64,000 bases of DNA from an uncultured Eubacteriales bacterium (GCA_900551325.1 URVM01000003.1:124001-188000); one strand, 5' to 3'; counted from the first letter of the stretch, positions 35,291-44,658 are shown. Numbers and translations are program-made. Notes: generated by a model from the letters alone, not told the origin.

Positions 35291-36088
35291 TTATTTAGCA
35301 TTAAACCATGTGCCAACTTCTTTACCTTCTAAAATTTCATAAAGTATATCTATATGATCTCCTAAAGCTACAACAGTATGTGTGCCATTATTCATAGCAA
35401 TTTTAGCTGCTGTAATTTTAGTTGTCATACCACCTGTACCAAAGGCAGAACCTGAATCTTTACCTAGCCCTTCAATACTTTCTGTAATCTCATCTACTTG
35501 ACTAATTAAAGTAGCCTCTTTATTATCTTTTGGATTATCTGTATAAAGCCCATCAATATCTGTAAGCAAGATAAGTAAATCTGCATCTACAAGCTCTGCT
35601 ACCATAGCTGATAAAGTATCATTATCCCCAAAACGGTAACCTTCAATTTGAGCTGTTGATATACAGTCGTTTTCGTTAATAATCGGTATAACACCTAATT
35701 TTAAAAGTGCAAATAAAGTATTTTTTGCATTTTGATTTTTAATTGGATCTTCTATCACGTCTTTTGTAAGAAGAACTTGAGCAATAACTTGGTTATACTC
35801 TGCAAAGAACTTTTCATAAATTTGCATCAAAATAGCTTGGCCAATAGCCGCTGTTGCTTGCTTCATTTCAAGTTCAACAGGTCTTTCGCTTAGCCCAATT
35901 CTTCTTGCGCCTACACCGATAGCACCTGAAGTTACAAGTATCACTTCTTTACCTTGATGATTAAGGTCTGTTAAAACACGTGCTAACTTCTCCATTTTAT
36001 TAAGGTTTGTCTTACCATTTTCATGTGTAAGTGATGATGTACCAATTTTAACAATAATACGTTTACTATCTAAAAGCTTATTTCTCAT
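35291..36088 (-). CDS. proB: Glutamate 5-kinase
   Basis: A 265-residue amino-acid kinase that phosphorylates glutamate in the first step of proline synthesis. Motifs include IIVKIGTSSLTHENGK at the N-terminus, VILVTSGAIGVGARRIGL (about 50-67), INENDCIS, FGDNDTLSA and LLTDIDGLYTDNP, and GTGGMTTKITAAKIAMNNG near 208. It lacks the C-terminal PUA domain of E. coli ProB, which is normal for the short clostridial form. proA is not adjacent. Feedback control by proline is expected from the family. Confidence 0.93.
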   Translation of the reverse strand: MRNKLLDSKRIIVKIGTSSLTHENGKTNLNKMEKLARVLTDLNHQGKEVILVTSGAIGVGARRIGLSERPVELEMKQATAAIGQAILMQIYEKFFAEYNQVIAQVLLTKDVIEDPIKNQNAKNTLFALLKLGVIPIINENDCISTAQIEGYRFGDNDTLSAMVAELVDADLLILLTDIDGLYTDNPKDNKEATLISQVDEITESIEGLGKDSGSAFGTGGMTTKITAAKIAMNNGTHTVVALGDHIDILYEILEGKEVGTWFNAK

Positions 36089-36120
36089 AATTTCCTCCCG
36101 CTACTTCGCCTAAAATCCCC

Positions 36121-38250
36121 TTATAACCTTGCTTGGGCTGGCAATGATTTTGCACATTTTTCTATCTCTTCATTGTCTTTACTAAGACGTTCTAAACTTG
36201 CCATTGTATGTTTTTTGGTTATAGTTAACCCTTGTATACCTGGTGTATCACGCTTTGCCTTTTCTTCTATTAACTCTGTTGGAATAATAGCAAAACGTTC
36301 ATCTGTTCTTGTACATTTTAAGTACATTTCTTCATGGATCACGCACATACCTACACATTTACTTTTTCCATAATAAGCTTTTACAAGCTTTTTACGATTT
36401 GTTTTTGTTTCATAAACATTTAAAGGTACACGTGCTAGCTTCCCTGATTCAAACCCAAAAATAATAGAGCCAGAATACTGAATAGTTGGATGAACATATA
36501 AAATCTTTTCATCCTCTTCTAAATCTAAAATATTTGGTAAATAAACCCCGTATTGACTTGCTTTACAATCTTCAATTTCATACATTTTCATTTTATACAC
36601 ATTACACTTATTCGTAAAGAATAAAACATCACTTTTGTTTGTACTTTCTACTTCTCTTAAAATCACATCATCATCTTTAAGCTTTTGCTCACCGCTACTT
36701 CTTAGTGAAGCTAAAGAAATTTTCTTAAGGTACTGATGCTCTGTAAAGAAAAGCTTTAAGTTATAGTCTTCAATCAGTGCATCAGTAGGAAGTGGTGCTA
36801 CCTTGTGAGGTTCAATTAATAGAGTACGTCTAGGTGCTGCGTATTTTTTCTTTGTTTGCTTAAGTTCATCACTAATAACTTTTTTAAGCTTCTTATCGCT
36901 TCCAATAATTTCAGTTAAACGCTCAATTTCTTGTGCTAGTTTATCTAAATCTTCTAAGGTGTTTAAAATGTATTGTTTATTTAAATGACGGAGTTTAATC
37001 TCTGCAACATATTCTGCTTGAAGCTCAGTGAGTTCAAAGGAACGCATTAAGTTTGGAATAACTTGATTTTCCTTTTCTGTATGTCTAATAATCTCAATAG
37101 CCTTATCAATATCAAATAAAATAGCTTTAAGACCTAGTAAAAGGTGATGTCTTTTTTGCATCTTATCAATGTTAAAGTTAAACTTGCGAATGAGGCAACC
37201 TTTTCTAAATCTTACCCACTCTTCAATAATACTCTTAACTCCCAGTACACGTGGTACGCCATCAATAAGTACGTTAAAGTTACAACTAAATGTATCTTCA
37301 AGCGTTGTCAGCTTAAAGAGCTTTTGCATAACGATTTCTGGATCTGCTGAACGCTTAAGATCTACTGTCAGTTTAAGACCAGATAAGTCTGTCTCATCAC
37401 GTACATCTGCAATCTCTTTAATCTTTCCTACTTTAACTGCTTCTTCAATTTTATCTATAATAGCTTCTACTGTTGTTGTATATGGAATTTCTGTAATCTC
37501 AATACAGTTTTCCTTTTTAACATAAGTGTATCTTCCACGCATTCTAAAGGAACCACGTCCACTATTTAGAATTTGTCGCATTTCATCTTTATTGTATAAA
37601 AGTTCTCCACCTGTTGAAAAATCTGGTGCCAGTATATAATCGGCTATATCTATATCTTCATTTTTCAAGTAAGCAATGGTTGCATCACATACTTCTTCTA
37701 GGTTAAAGCTACAAATATTACTAGCCATTCCTACAGCAATCCCTTGATTTGGATTCACTAAAATATTAGGGAATGTTACAGGCAGTAATGTAGGTTCTTT
37801 CATCTTACCATCATAGTTATCTACAAAGGTTACTGAATCTTCTTCAATGTCTTTAAAAAGTTCTTCACAAATACCACTAAGCTTAGCTTCAGTATAACGT
37901 GAGGCAGCATATGCCATATCACGAGAATATACTTTACCAAAGTTTCCTTTTGAATCTACAAAAGGTGTATTTAAAGCAGCATAGCCCTTTGTAAGACGTA
38001 CCATTGTTTCATAAATAGCTGAATCACCATGCGGGTTAAGCTTCATTGTTTGTCCAACAATATTGGCTGACTTTGTTCTAGATGATTTAAGTAAAGACAT
38101 TTTATACATGGTATAAAGAAGCTTACGATGAGAAGGTTTAAAACCATCTATTTCTGGTAATGCACGAGATACAATAACACTCATGGCATAAGGCATATAG
38201 TTTGATTCTAATGTTTCACATATATTTTGTTTAATAATTTTATCATCCAT
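36121..38250 (-). CDS. Topoisomerase IV/gyrase A-type subunit (divergent, ParC-like)
   Basis: A 709-residue type IIA topoisomerase A subunit that breaks and rejoins DNA. The catalytic region is clear: YAMSVIVSRALPEIDGFKPSHRKLLYTMYKM and the active Tyr in MAYAASRYTEAKLSGI (about 118-122). The HPHGDSAIYETMVRL region and the coiled-coil FELTELQAEYVAEIKL follow. The C-terminal domain is short and lacks an obvious GyrA box, favouring decatenating ParC-like activity over gyrase. It pairs with the B subunit 16 bases upstream. The sequence departs from canonical GyrA/ParC, so a third, alternative type IIA enzyme is possible. Confidence 0.82.
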   Translation of the reverse strand: MDDKIIKQNICETLESNYMPYAMSVIVSRALPEIDGFKPSHRKLLYTMYKMSLLKSSRTKSANIVGQTMKLNPHGDSAIYETMVRLTKGYAALNTPFVDSKGNFGKVYSRDMAYAASRYTEAKLSGICEELFKDIEEDSVTFVDNYDGKMKEPTLLPVTFPNILVNPNQGIAVGMASNICSFNLEEVCDATIAYLKNEDIDIADYILAPDFSTGGELLYNKDEMRQILNSGRGSFRMRGRYTYVKKENCIEITEIPYTTTVEAIIDKIEEAVKVGKIKEIADVRDETDLSGLKLTVDLKRSADPEIVMQKLFKLTTLEDTFSCNFNVLIDGVPRVLGVKSIIEEWVRFRKGCLIRKFNFNIDKMQKRHHLLLGLKAILFDIDKAIEIIRHTEKENQVIPNLMRSFELTELQAEYVAEIKLRHLNKQYILNTLEDLDKLAQEIERLTEIIGSDKKLKKVISDELKQTKKKYAAPRRTLLIEPHKVAPLPTDALIEDYNLKLFFTEHQYLKKISLASLRSSGEQKLKDDDVILREVESTNKSDVLFFTNKCNVYKMKMYEIEDCKASQYGVYLPNILDLEEDEKILYVHPTIQYSGSIIFGFESGKLARVPLNVYETKTNRKKLVKAYYGKSKCVGMCVIHEEMYLKCTRTDERFAIIPTELIEEKAKRDTPGIQGLTITKKHTMASLERLSKDNEEIEKCAKSLPAQARL

Positions 38251-38266
38251 CTGAGTCCCTCCCTTC

Positions 38267-40234
38267 TTAAATAGTATCTACCTGATCTAAGTATTCATGG
38301 CCTACTTCTGCAATAAAGGCTTTTCTAGCTGCTAAGTTATCACCTAGTAACTTTTCAAATACTTCTTGTGTACGGGCTGCATCTTCTGGTAGCACCTGAA
38401 TAAGTCTTCTTGTTTCAGGATTCATTGTTGTCTCCCACATCATTTCAGGATCGTTTTCACCAAGTCCTTTTGAACGCTGGATTGTATATTTAGACTTTAA
38501 CTTATTTAAGATTTGAGATTTTTCAAAATCTGAATAAGCAAAATAAGTTTTGTCTTTTGTATTGATTTCATAAAGTGGTGTTTCTGCAATAAATACCTTA
38601 CCTTCTCTAATAAGTGTAGGTACTAAAGCATAGAGCATGGTTAAGATAAGTGTACGAATTTGGAATCCGTCCACATCCGCATCGGTACAGATAACTACTT
38701 TACTCCATCTTAAATTATCTAGTTCAAAAGTATGCAAATCTTTATTATGCTTACTTGTAATCTCTACACCACAACCTAATACTTTTAAAAGGTCAACAAT
38801 AATATCACTTTTAAAGATTTTGTCATAGTCAGATTTTAAGCAGTTAAGGATTTTTCCTCTTACGGCCATAATGCCTTGGAACTCTGCATTTCGTCCAAGC
38901 TTACAAGAACCAAGAGCTGAATCCCCTTCTACAATGTAAAGTTCTCGCCTATTAGTATCTTTTGTACGGCAATCTACAAACTTTTTAATACGATTTGTAA
39001 TATCTATGGTTCCACCAAGCTGTTTACGTACATTAATACGTGTACGCTCTGCCTTTTCACGACTACGTTTATTCACAAGTACTTGTTTAGCAATACGTGT
39101 TGCTTCATCCTTGTTTTCTATAAAGTAAATAGATAGGTAGTCTTTTAAGAAATCTTGCATAGCTTCTTGAATAAACTTATTTGTAATTGCCTTTTTAGTC
39201 TGATTCTCATAACTTGTAATGGTTGAGAATGAGTTGGCAATTAAAATTAAGCTATCTTGAATATCTACAAAAGTAACTTTCTTTTCATCTTTATTGTATA
39301 GGTTTTCATTCTTTAAGTACTGGTCTATACAGTACACAAAAGCATTTTTAACTGCCTTATCTGGTGCACCACCATATTCTAAGAAACTAGAGTTATGATA
39401 GTATTCAAGTAAGTTTGCATCATTACAAAATGTAAAGGCAATTTCAAACTTCAATCTATATTCTGGTCTATCTGGACTATCTTGTCCTCTTGTTTCATGT
39501 TGTACAAGGAGTAGCTCTGTAAATTGCTTTTCTTCAGCTACCTCTTTTACATAGCCTAAAATACCTTCTGGATAAACATAGGTACTCTTTTCTTCTCTTA
39601 TTTGGTCATCAAAGTTAAACTTAATACCTTGATTAACAATAGCTTGACGCTTTAGTACATTATGAAAGTACTCACTACTTACATTGATATCTGCAAAAAC
39701 TTCTTTGTCTGGTTTCCAATGAATACGTGTGCCTGTAGACTTGTAGTTTGCTTTTTGTTTTCTAAGTCCCCCTATATTTTCGCCCTTTTCAAAATGTAAT
39801 TCATATGCATACCCATCAACATGTACTTCAACATCCATAAATTCTGAACTATACTGTGTCGCACAAGCTCCTAGTCCATTAAGTCCTAAACTAAATTCAT
39901 AGTTTTGGCCTTCATTATTGTTGTATTTTCCCCCTGCGTAAAGCTCGCAAAAAATAAGGTCCCAGTTATAACGCCCCTCTTTTTCATTATAATCAAGTGG
40001 CATCCCACGACCATAGTCTTGTATAATAATCGAATGATCTTTACAAAGTGTTACATCAATAACATCTCCGTATCCTTCCTTCGCTTCGTCGATGGCATTG
40101 GATAAAATCTCAAATATGGAGTGTTCACATCCTTCAATACCATCTGAACCAAAAATAACAGCTGGACGTAATCTTACTCTATCCGCCCCTTTTAGCGAGG
40201 AAATACTCTGATTTCCATAATTCTCTTTTTTCAT
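38267..40234 (-). CDS. Topoisomerase IV/gyrase B-type subunit (divergent, ParE-like)
   Basis: A 655-residue GHKL ATPase-Toprim subunit. The ATPase domain has FEILSNAIDEA (N-box, about 42-52), DYGRGMP (about 73) and GLNGLGA. The transducer follows, then Toprim motifs YIVEGDSALGS (about 431) and CTDADVDG (about 513), and the C-terminal RSKGLGE...ETTMNPETRRL. The start of the ATPase region reads LRPAVIFGSDGIEGC instead of the usual RKRPGMYIG, so the N-terminal strap is atypical. It is the promoter-proximal partner of the A subunit, with 16 bases between. Divergence suggests a lineage-specific topoisomerase IV. Confidence 0.84.
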   Translation of the reverse strand: MKKENYGNQSISSLKGADRVRLRPAVIFGSDGIEGCEHSIFEILSNAIDEAKEGYGDVIDVTLCKDHSIIIQDYGRGMPLDYNEKEGRYNWDLIFCELYAGGKYNNNEGQNYEFSLGLNGLGACATQYSSEFMDVEVHVDGYAYELHFEKGENIGGLRKQKANYKSTGTRIHWKPDKEVFADINVSSEYFHNVLKRQAIVNQGIKFNFDDQIREEKSTYVYPEGILGYVKEVAEEKQFTELLLVQHETRGQDSPDRPEYRLKFEIAFTFCNDANLLEYYHNSSFLEYGGAPDKAVKNAFVYCIDQYLKNENLYNKDEKKVTFVDIQDSLILIANSFSTITSYENQTKKAITNKFIQEAMQDFLKDYLSIYFIENKDEATRIAKQVLVNKRSREKAERTRINVRKQLGGTIDITNRIKKFVDCRTKDTNRRELYIVEGDSALGSCKLGRNAEFQGIMAVRGKILNCLKSDYDKIFKSDIIVDLLKVLGCGVEITSKHNKDLHTFELDNLRWSKVVICTDADVDGFQIRTLILTMLYALVPTLIREGKVFIAETPLYEINTKDKTYFAYSDFEKSQILNKLKSKYTIQRSKGLGENDPEMMWETTMNPETRRLIQVLPEDAARTQEVFEKLLGDNLAARKAFIAEVGHEYLDQVDTI

Positions 40235-40316
40235 ATTTTATCACCTGCACATATATTCTCATTTTATTACTGTAAGATATGCTTCACCTCTTGTCAAGTT
40301 TTGAACCGGATAAAAA

Positions 40317-40337
40317 AAGAGGCTAAGGCGCCTCTTT
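40317..40337 (-). terminator. Terminator overlapping end of the potassium-channel gene
   Basis: On the minus strand AGAGGC pairs with GCCTCT around GCCTTA, followed by TTTTTTT. The gene's stop codon is in the loop. Confidence 0.8.
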
Positions 40338-40973
40338 TTCATCTAAATTCAATCCTACATAAACTGTAAAACTTACAGCTAGAAGTAAAAATCCTGTTAT
40401 CACTTCATACATAACTAATCCTCTAGTAAGAGGATGAACAGGATAGTAATCTCCATAACCTATAGACGCTATAGTCATTAGACTAAAGTATAGAGCTGTA
40501 AAAGGTTCTTCCAGTCCTTGATTAAATAAGCTAGCCTTAAATCCATATTGTATATAATAAGTATCTAGTAAAAAGTAAAGGATAGCATAATGGATTGTTA
40601 GTTCTACAAAACTTCTTAAAGCCATATAAATACGTTCATAATATTCTAGACCATTTTTGGTACGTCTTTTAAGATCTAGTTTATCGAAAACGTCTTTAAT
40701 AAAAGCCATAAAAATTTCATTTGCTCTTGATAAAGTCCATATAGGTATAAAAATTAATAAAGTCTTTTCCCATACTGTATCCTTTAACTGTATACACATA
40801 AGATTTACAATTATATAAAGTAGGATAGAAATAGTCAAGTATATTTTATTGAGTCGCCTTACACGTCTACCTCTATCCTTAAGGGAAATAGCTCTCATTT
40901 TGTAGGTATCACTTATATATAAAGTAGGTGCTAAACACCACTTTAATTTGTCTTTTAATCTTGTTTTAGTCAT
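40323..40973 (-). CDS. Ion (potassium) channel, two-pore-helix family
   Basis: A 216-residue membrane protein with about four hydrophobic helices (near 45-62, 70-85, 120-135 and 185-205) and a pore-loop selectivity sequence ASIGYGDYYP at about 168-177. That is close to the TVGYGD signature of K+ channels, with Ser for Thr. The basic N-terminal region (RLKDKLKWCLAP) is cytosolic. No RCK domain follows, so gating would need other partners. It overlaps the end of the upstream cyclophilin gene by 8 bases. The ion selectivity is inferred from the filter motif only. Confidence 0.8.
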   Translation of the reverse strand: MTKTRLKDKLKWCLAPTLYISDTYKMRAISLKDRGRRVRRLNKIYLTISILLYIIVNLMCIQLKDTVWEKTLLIFIPIWTLSRANEIFMAFIKDVFDKLDLKRRTKNGLEYYERIYMALRSFVELTIHYAILYFLLDTYYIQYGFKASLFNQGLEEPFTALYFSLMTIASIGYGDYYPVHPLTRGLVMYEVITGFLLLAVSFTVYVGLNLDEKEAP

Positions 40974-41607
40974 TTTGTGCTAGTACTTCTTGCACAGTTA
41001 AAACTTCTGGTAGTGCATAGGAATTCTCATAGTTTTGAATGGTTACAGATTCAATATACACAGGCTTAACCGGTGTATAATCTCCGTATATGCCTCGTTC
41101 TTGCAGTGCATCTAAATGCTCCATCCCATCAATGACCCTACCAAATGCTGCATACCTACCATCAAGTTGCCAATCATCTTCTAGTAAAACAAAAAACTGG
41201 CTGCCTTCTGTGTTAAATTCCTTACCTCTTGCCATAGAAATGGTTCCACGTTTATGTTTAAGATGATTGTTAATCCCATTATACTTACATTCACTCTTAA
41301 TATAATAACCTGGAAAACCCTTTCCATTACCAATAGGATCACCTATTTGCACTAAATAATCTGGAATAATACGACTAATTCTTGTCCCATTATAGTAGTC
41401 AGATAGTCCTAAATAAATAAAGTTATTTACCGTATTGGGGGCCTCTTCAGGATAAAGCTCCACCTTAAAACTTGTATCATTACTTAAATAAACCGTTGCA
41501 ATAGGGTGGCGTTCAATATTTGAACTACTAATCTCTATTGTACGATTCATAATAAAGAGAGTAAGCCATAAACACACCATACCTAAACCGAATACAATCT
41601 TTTTCAC
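40966..41607 (-). CDS. Membrane-anchored or exported cyclophilin-type PPIase
   Basis: A 213-residue peptidyl-prolyl cis-trans isomerase with an N-terminal hydrophobic segment (residues 3-20, IVFGLGMVCLWLTLFIM) acting as signal or anchor. The cyclophilin core shows VELYPEEAPNTVNNFIYL, GTRISRIIPDYLVQIGDP, KHKRGTISMARGKEFNTEGSQFFVLLED and LDGRYAAFGRVIDGMEHLD. The canonical 'FHRVI' Arg position is present as SRIIP. It probably folds exported proteins outside the membrane. A cytosolic paralogue lies at 44088-44618. It is cotranscribed with the potassium channel. Confidence 0.88.
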   Translation of the reverse strand: MKKIVFGLGMVCLWLTLFIMNRTIEISSSNIERHPIATVYLSNDTSFKVELYPEEAPNTVNNFIYLGLSDYYNGTRISRIIPDYLVQIGDPIGNGKGFPGYYIKSECKYNGINNHLKHKRGTISMARGKEFNTEGSQFFVLLEDDWQLDGRYAAFGRVIDGMEHLDALQERGIYGDYTPVKPVYIESVTIQNYENSYALPEVLTVQEVLAQND

Positions 41608-41660
41608 AAGAATCCTCTTTCTTTTGTATTTTGTTATAGTATGGGTGAATATTGGAATTT

Positions 41661-42632
41661 TTATACTTCTATATGGTGCATTTTTCTTTCAAAGAAGCTA
41701 TATAAAATCTTTATTTCATCTATGTTTTCCTTTAAAAGCAAAGGCTCTTTAGGTACTGTTTCCTTGTGGGCTAGCTCTTTTAAATGGGCTATAATTTCCC
41801 CTTCTTCACTTAAAGGTCCTCTCATTGTCTTATAGATAGTCCCTTGATGAATTAAGTAATATTTATACCAATGGGTATTAGGAATAGGTATTCTACCTAT
41901 AGCTTTTTGCAGAGATAGTTTCTTAATCATCTGGTCCATACTTCTTAAATAGTGAAGTCCTTTAAGCTGTTCGTAAGAATCACCTGCTTTTTCAAAATCC
42001 CAGTTAAGGGAATAGGTTTCAATTTGAGCCATTACCTTTTTATCTAGCTTACTATCTGCACTTAAACTTTCATCAAAAAACTTTAAACGGTTTATTCTTT
42101 CTTCTTCACTACAATATCCTTTACATTTACCAAATTCTGCTTTAATACAGGCCTTAGCTTCTAATTTACAGCACATAAAAGGATATTGCACTTTATAAAA
42201 CTCATGTGCTTTTCTACTAAGGGTAGAATGAGTAAGTGGACCAACTATTCTTAAAGCTTTCTTAGGCTTTGTTCTTGACCATCTAAGAGCATAATAAGGT
42301 CCCTCTTCCACTATTAAATAACCATATTTGTGAGGATGCATAAGAGCTGTATTATAAGGTGGACGATAACGCTTAATCCACTTACATTCAAGGAGCAAGG
42401 CATCTAGCTCTGTGTCTGTATAATACACTTCTACATCATATAAATGTAAGAGCATATGTTTAATTTTCTTGTTACGCTTAATTTCCTTACCTAAATAAGA
42501 AGCAATCCTTTTCTTTAGTGCAATAGACTTGCCAATATAGAGTATATTCCCATATTGATCAAGCATCTTATAAACACCTGGTAAGTCTAGTATAGTTTGA
42601 AGTTTGTTTTTTATATTGTTTCCACTTATCAT
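41661..42632 (-). CDS. GIY-YIG endonuclease, UvrC N-terminal/Cho-like
   Basis: A 323-residue protein with the UvrC N-terminal GIY-YIG nuclease domain (PGVYKMLDQYGNILYIGKSIALKKRIASYL, residues 19-48). A CIKAEFGKCKGYCSEEE segment follows, matching UvrC's CxxxxxxxCxGxC region. A partial UVR-like region and unique C-terminus follow, but no RNase-H-type endonuclease or helix-hairpin-helix domain. That is the architecture of Cho, which makes the 3' incision next to bulky lesions. It is thus probably a stand-alone repair nuclease, not truncated uvrC. It is a monocistronic gene. Confidence 0.82.
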   Translation of the reverse strand: MISGNNIKNKLQTILDLPGVYKMLDQYGNILYIGKSIALKKRIASYLGKEIKRNKKIKHMLLHLYDVEVYYTDTELDALLLECKWIKRYRPPYNTALMHPHKYGYLIVEEGPYYALRWSRTKPKKALRIVGPLTHSTLSRKAHEFYKVQYPFMCCKLEAKACIKAEFGKCKGYCSEEERINRLKFFDESLSADSKLDKKVMAQIETYSLNWDFEKAGDSYEQLKGLHYLRSMDQMIKKLSLQKAIGRIPIPNTHWYKYYLIHQGTIYKTMRGPLSEEGEIIAHLKELAHKETVPKEPLLLKENIDEIKILYSFFERKMHHIEV

Positions 42633-42687
42633 ATGTTTAGTATGTACAACCTTTTAAGAAGTAAACCAAAAATTAATTTGGCATAGA

Positions 42688-42715
42688 AAAAGGACTGCTA
42701 TATAACAGTCCTTTT
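42688..42715 (-). terminator. Terminator of Cys/His-rich DUF1292 gene
   Basis: AAAAGGACTG pairs with CAGTCCTTTT around a short AT loop, then TC-rich sequence, 5 bases after the stop. Confidence 0.85.
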
Positions 42716-42719
42716 AGAA

Positions 42720-43088
42720 TTATTCTTCGTCTTCTAACTCTTCGTCAAAGTCACCAAAGAATAAGTCATCAAATTCACCAGCTACTTTTTCGTATTCTTC
42801 ATCAGATGTGATTTCATCTAATTTGATGTCATCATTTTCTTCTGAATAACGGTAAATAAGTACTTCATCTTCATCTTGTGGTGCTAAAGCAATATATTCA
42901 ATATCATCAACTTCGAAAATACCTAATACGTCGCAAGCTACTTCTTTATTTTCATCTTCAAATGTTACGTAGATTACTGGCTCTTCATGTTCGCCATGGC
43001 AACCGCAACCTTCATGATTGTGATCGTGTCCGCCTCCGCAGCATTCGTCATTATCGTGTGAACATCCACATGTTTTGTTTTCTTCCAT
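42720..43088 (-). CDS. DUF1292 protein with Cys/His-rich N-terminus
   Basis: A 122-residue acidic protein. Residues 38-118 are a DUF1292 domain (YVTFEDENKEVACDVLGIFEVDDIEYIALAP and an EDEVLIYRY strand), a small beta fold of unknown function in Firmicutes. Residues 6-34 form an unusual extension with six Cys and seven His, in CGCSHDNDECCGG, HDHNHE and CGCHGEHE, which looks like a metal-binding tail. Its acidic C-terminus (EFDDLFFGDFDEELEDEE) is typical of the family. A plain DUF1292 paralogue is at 54177-54422. The ribosome site is AAGGGAG. A metal role is inferred. Confidence 0.78.
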   Translation of the reverse strand: MEENKTCGCSHDNDECCGGGHDHNHEGCGCHGEHEEPVIYVTFEDENKEVACDVLGIFEVDDIEYIALAPQDEDEVLIYRYSEENDDIKLDEITSDEEYEKVAGEFDDLFFGDFDEELEDEE

Positions 43089-43163
43089 TGTAGTAGTCTC
43101 CCTTCTGATTAAAAGAACTATGTTTTCATTATAGCACTAGTGTGAAATTTTTCCAAGAAAAAC

Positions 43164-44087
43164 TTATAAGTTTTCTTGGATAAGTCGTTCCACGTTGCTA
43201 TAACATACTTTATCTATGACACGTGAATCAAATACTCGTGTCATCCTATTCTTAAGTGTATCCATTTCTTTGCAATTACATACTTCTAAATTACAACTTA
43301 TACCATCAAAATCTGTTCCTAGTGCTAAAACATCTTCACCCACTAGATTATAGATGTACTTCATATTATTTATAATGTCATCTATACGACTTTCCTCTGT
43401 ACGATTTAGAAAATAACTATAGAAGTTAGTGCCTACTAAACCACCACTTTTAGCAATCAGCTTAAGTCCTTCATCTGTTACGTTGCGACTATGATTACAA
43501 TAGCCACGTGCATTGGAATGAGAAGCAATAATAGGCTTTTTATAAAGCTTTGTAATATCTACTAAAGCCCCTTCAGATAAATGAGATATATCTAGAAGTA
43601 TAGGCACATGATTAAGCCCTTCAATAAGGTCTTTTCCCTTACTAGTAAGTCCTTTATCCATAGAATGAGGTGCTCCTAGCGAGTTTTCAAAGTTCCAAGT
43701 TAAAGTCATAAGAGTAATCCCCATATCTACTAAAGTTTGTAGAGGGTTTTCTAAATGAGCAATAACTTCTCCTTCTTCTAAAGATAAGAAGGCTGCTATT
43801 TTACCTTGTTCCTTATAAAGCTTATAATCTTCATAAGTTCTTGCTATACCTATTGTATCTTCATTTTTTTGCACTTCTTGAAGAAAGTAATCATACATTT
43901 GTTTAAACTCATAAAAAAGACTATCTGTTTTTCCATCTTTTATTTCAATAAAGAAAGCAAACCACTGTGCTAAATAGTGGCTTGCTTTCATCTTTTGTAT
44001 GTCAACATGATAGTCATTGTGAGCTAAAGCGGTTTGATTGTAATAAATAAGACCTGCTGTATCACAGTGCAAATCAATATATGACAT
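43164..44087 (-). CDS. Membrane dipeptidase (renal dipeptidase family, M19)
   Basis: A 307-residue zinc dipeptidase of family M19. Metal ligands include the N-terminal His-x-Asp in MSYIDLHCDTAG, Glu in LSLEEGEVI, His in ILDISHLS and PIIASHSNARGYCNH, and Asp in LGTDFDGI. The YSNVERLIQ ending is typical. Substrates may be dipeptides including D-amino-acid-containing ones from peptidoglycan, but this is not resolved from sequence. Its ATG follows directly on the stop codon of the cyclophilin gene (no gap), so the two are translationally coupled. No signal peptide, so probably cytosolic. Confidence 0.9.
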   Translation of the reverse strand: MSYIDLHCDTAGLIYYNQTALAHNDYHVDIQKMKASHYLAQWFAFFIEIKDGKTDSLFYEFKQMYDYFLQEVQKNEDTIGIARTYEDYKLYKEQGKIAAFLSLEEGEVIAHLENPLQTLVDMGITLMTLTWNFENSLGAPHSMDKGLTSKGKDLIEGLNHVPILLDISHLSEGALVDITKLYKKPIIASHSNARGYCNHSRNVTDEGLKLIAKSGGLVGTNFYSYFLNRTEESRIDDIINNMKYIYNLVGEDVLALGTDFDGISCNLEVCNCKEMDTLKNRMTRVFDSRVIDKVCYSNVERLIQENL

Positions 44088-44618
44088 TTATTCACCTACT
44101 TTTTCAGGTGCTTCGTATGTTTGTCCTTTTGTATCTACAGTCATTGTTTTAATAACAACTGGTGTTAATGGTTTATCCATAGCATTTGTCTTAGTTGTTG
44201 CAATGTAATCTACTACATCTAAACCTTCAATTACTTTACCAAAAGCTGCATATTGGCCATCTAAATGTGGTGAGTTTTCATGCATGATAAAGAATTGTGA
44301 ACCTGCTGAGTTAGGACTCATAGCACGTGCCATAGAGATTACACCTTTTTCATGTCTTAAATCATTTTTAAAGCCGTTACCACTAAATTCACCTTTAATA
44401 GAATAACCTGGGCCACCTGTTCCTGTACCTTGTGGGCAACCACCTTGGATCATAAATCCACGGATTACACGGTGGAATGTAAGACCGTTATAAAAACCTT
44501 TTTCTACTAAATGAATAAAGTTTTTAACAGTATTTGGTGCTACTTCTGGGTAGAGTTCTACTTTTATTACACTACCATCATCCATTGTCATTGTTACGAT
44601 TGGGTTTAAATTTTCCAT
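44088..44618 (-). CDS. Cytosolic cyclophilin-type PPIase
   Basis: A 176-residue peptidyl-prolyl cis-trans isomerase without signal peptide. The cyclophilin core is canonical: VELYPEVAPNTVKNFIHLVE, GLTFHRVIRGFMIQGGCPQGTG (catalytic Arg in FHRVI), HEKGVISMARAMSPNSAGSQFFIMHE (Gln in GSQFF) and LDGQYAAFGKVIEGLDVVD. It assists protein folding in the cytosol. It is the upstream gene of a two-gene unit with the M19 dipeptidase. Compare the anchored paralogue at 40966-41607. Confidence 0.95.
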   Translation of the reverse strand: MENLNPIVTMTMDDGSVIKVELYPEVAPNTVKNFIHLVEKGFYNGLTFHRVIRGFMIQGGCPQGTGTGGPGYSIKGEFSGNGFKNDLRHEKGVISMARAMSPNSAGSQFFIMHENSPHLDGQYAAFGKVIEGLDVVDYIATTKTNAMDKPLTPVVIKTMTVDTKGQTYEAPEKVGE

Positions 44619-44658
44619 ATTGCACTTCCTTTGATTGTCATTGATTATTTATTTTTTA

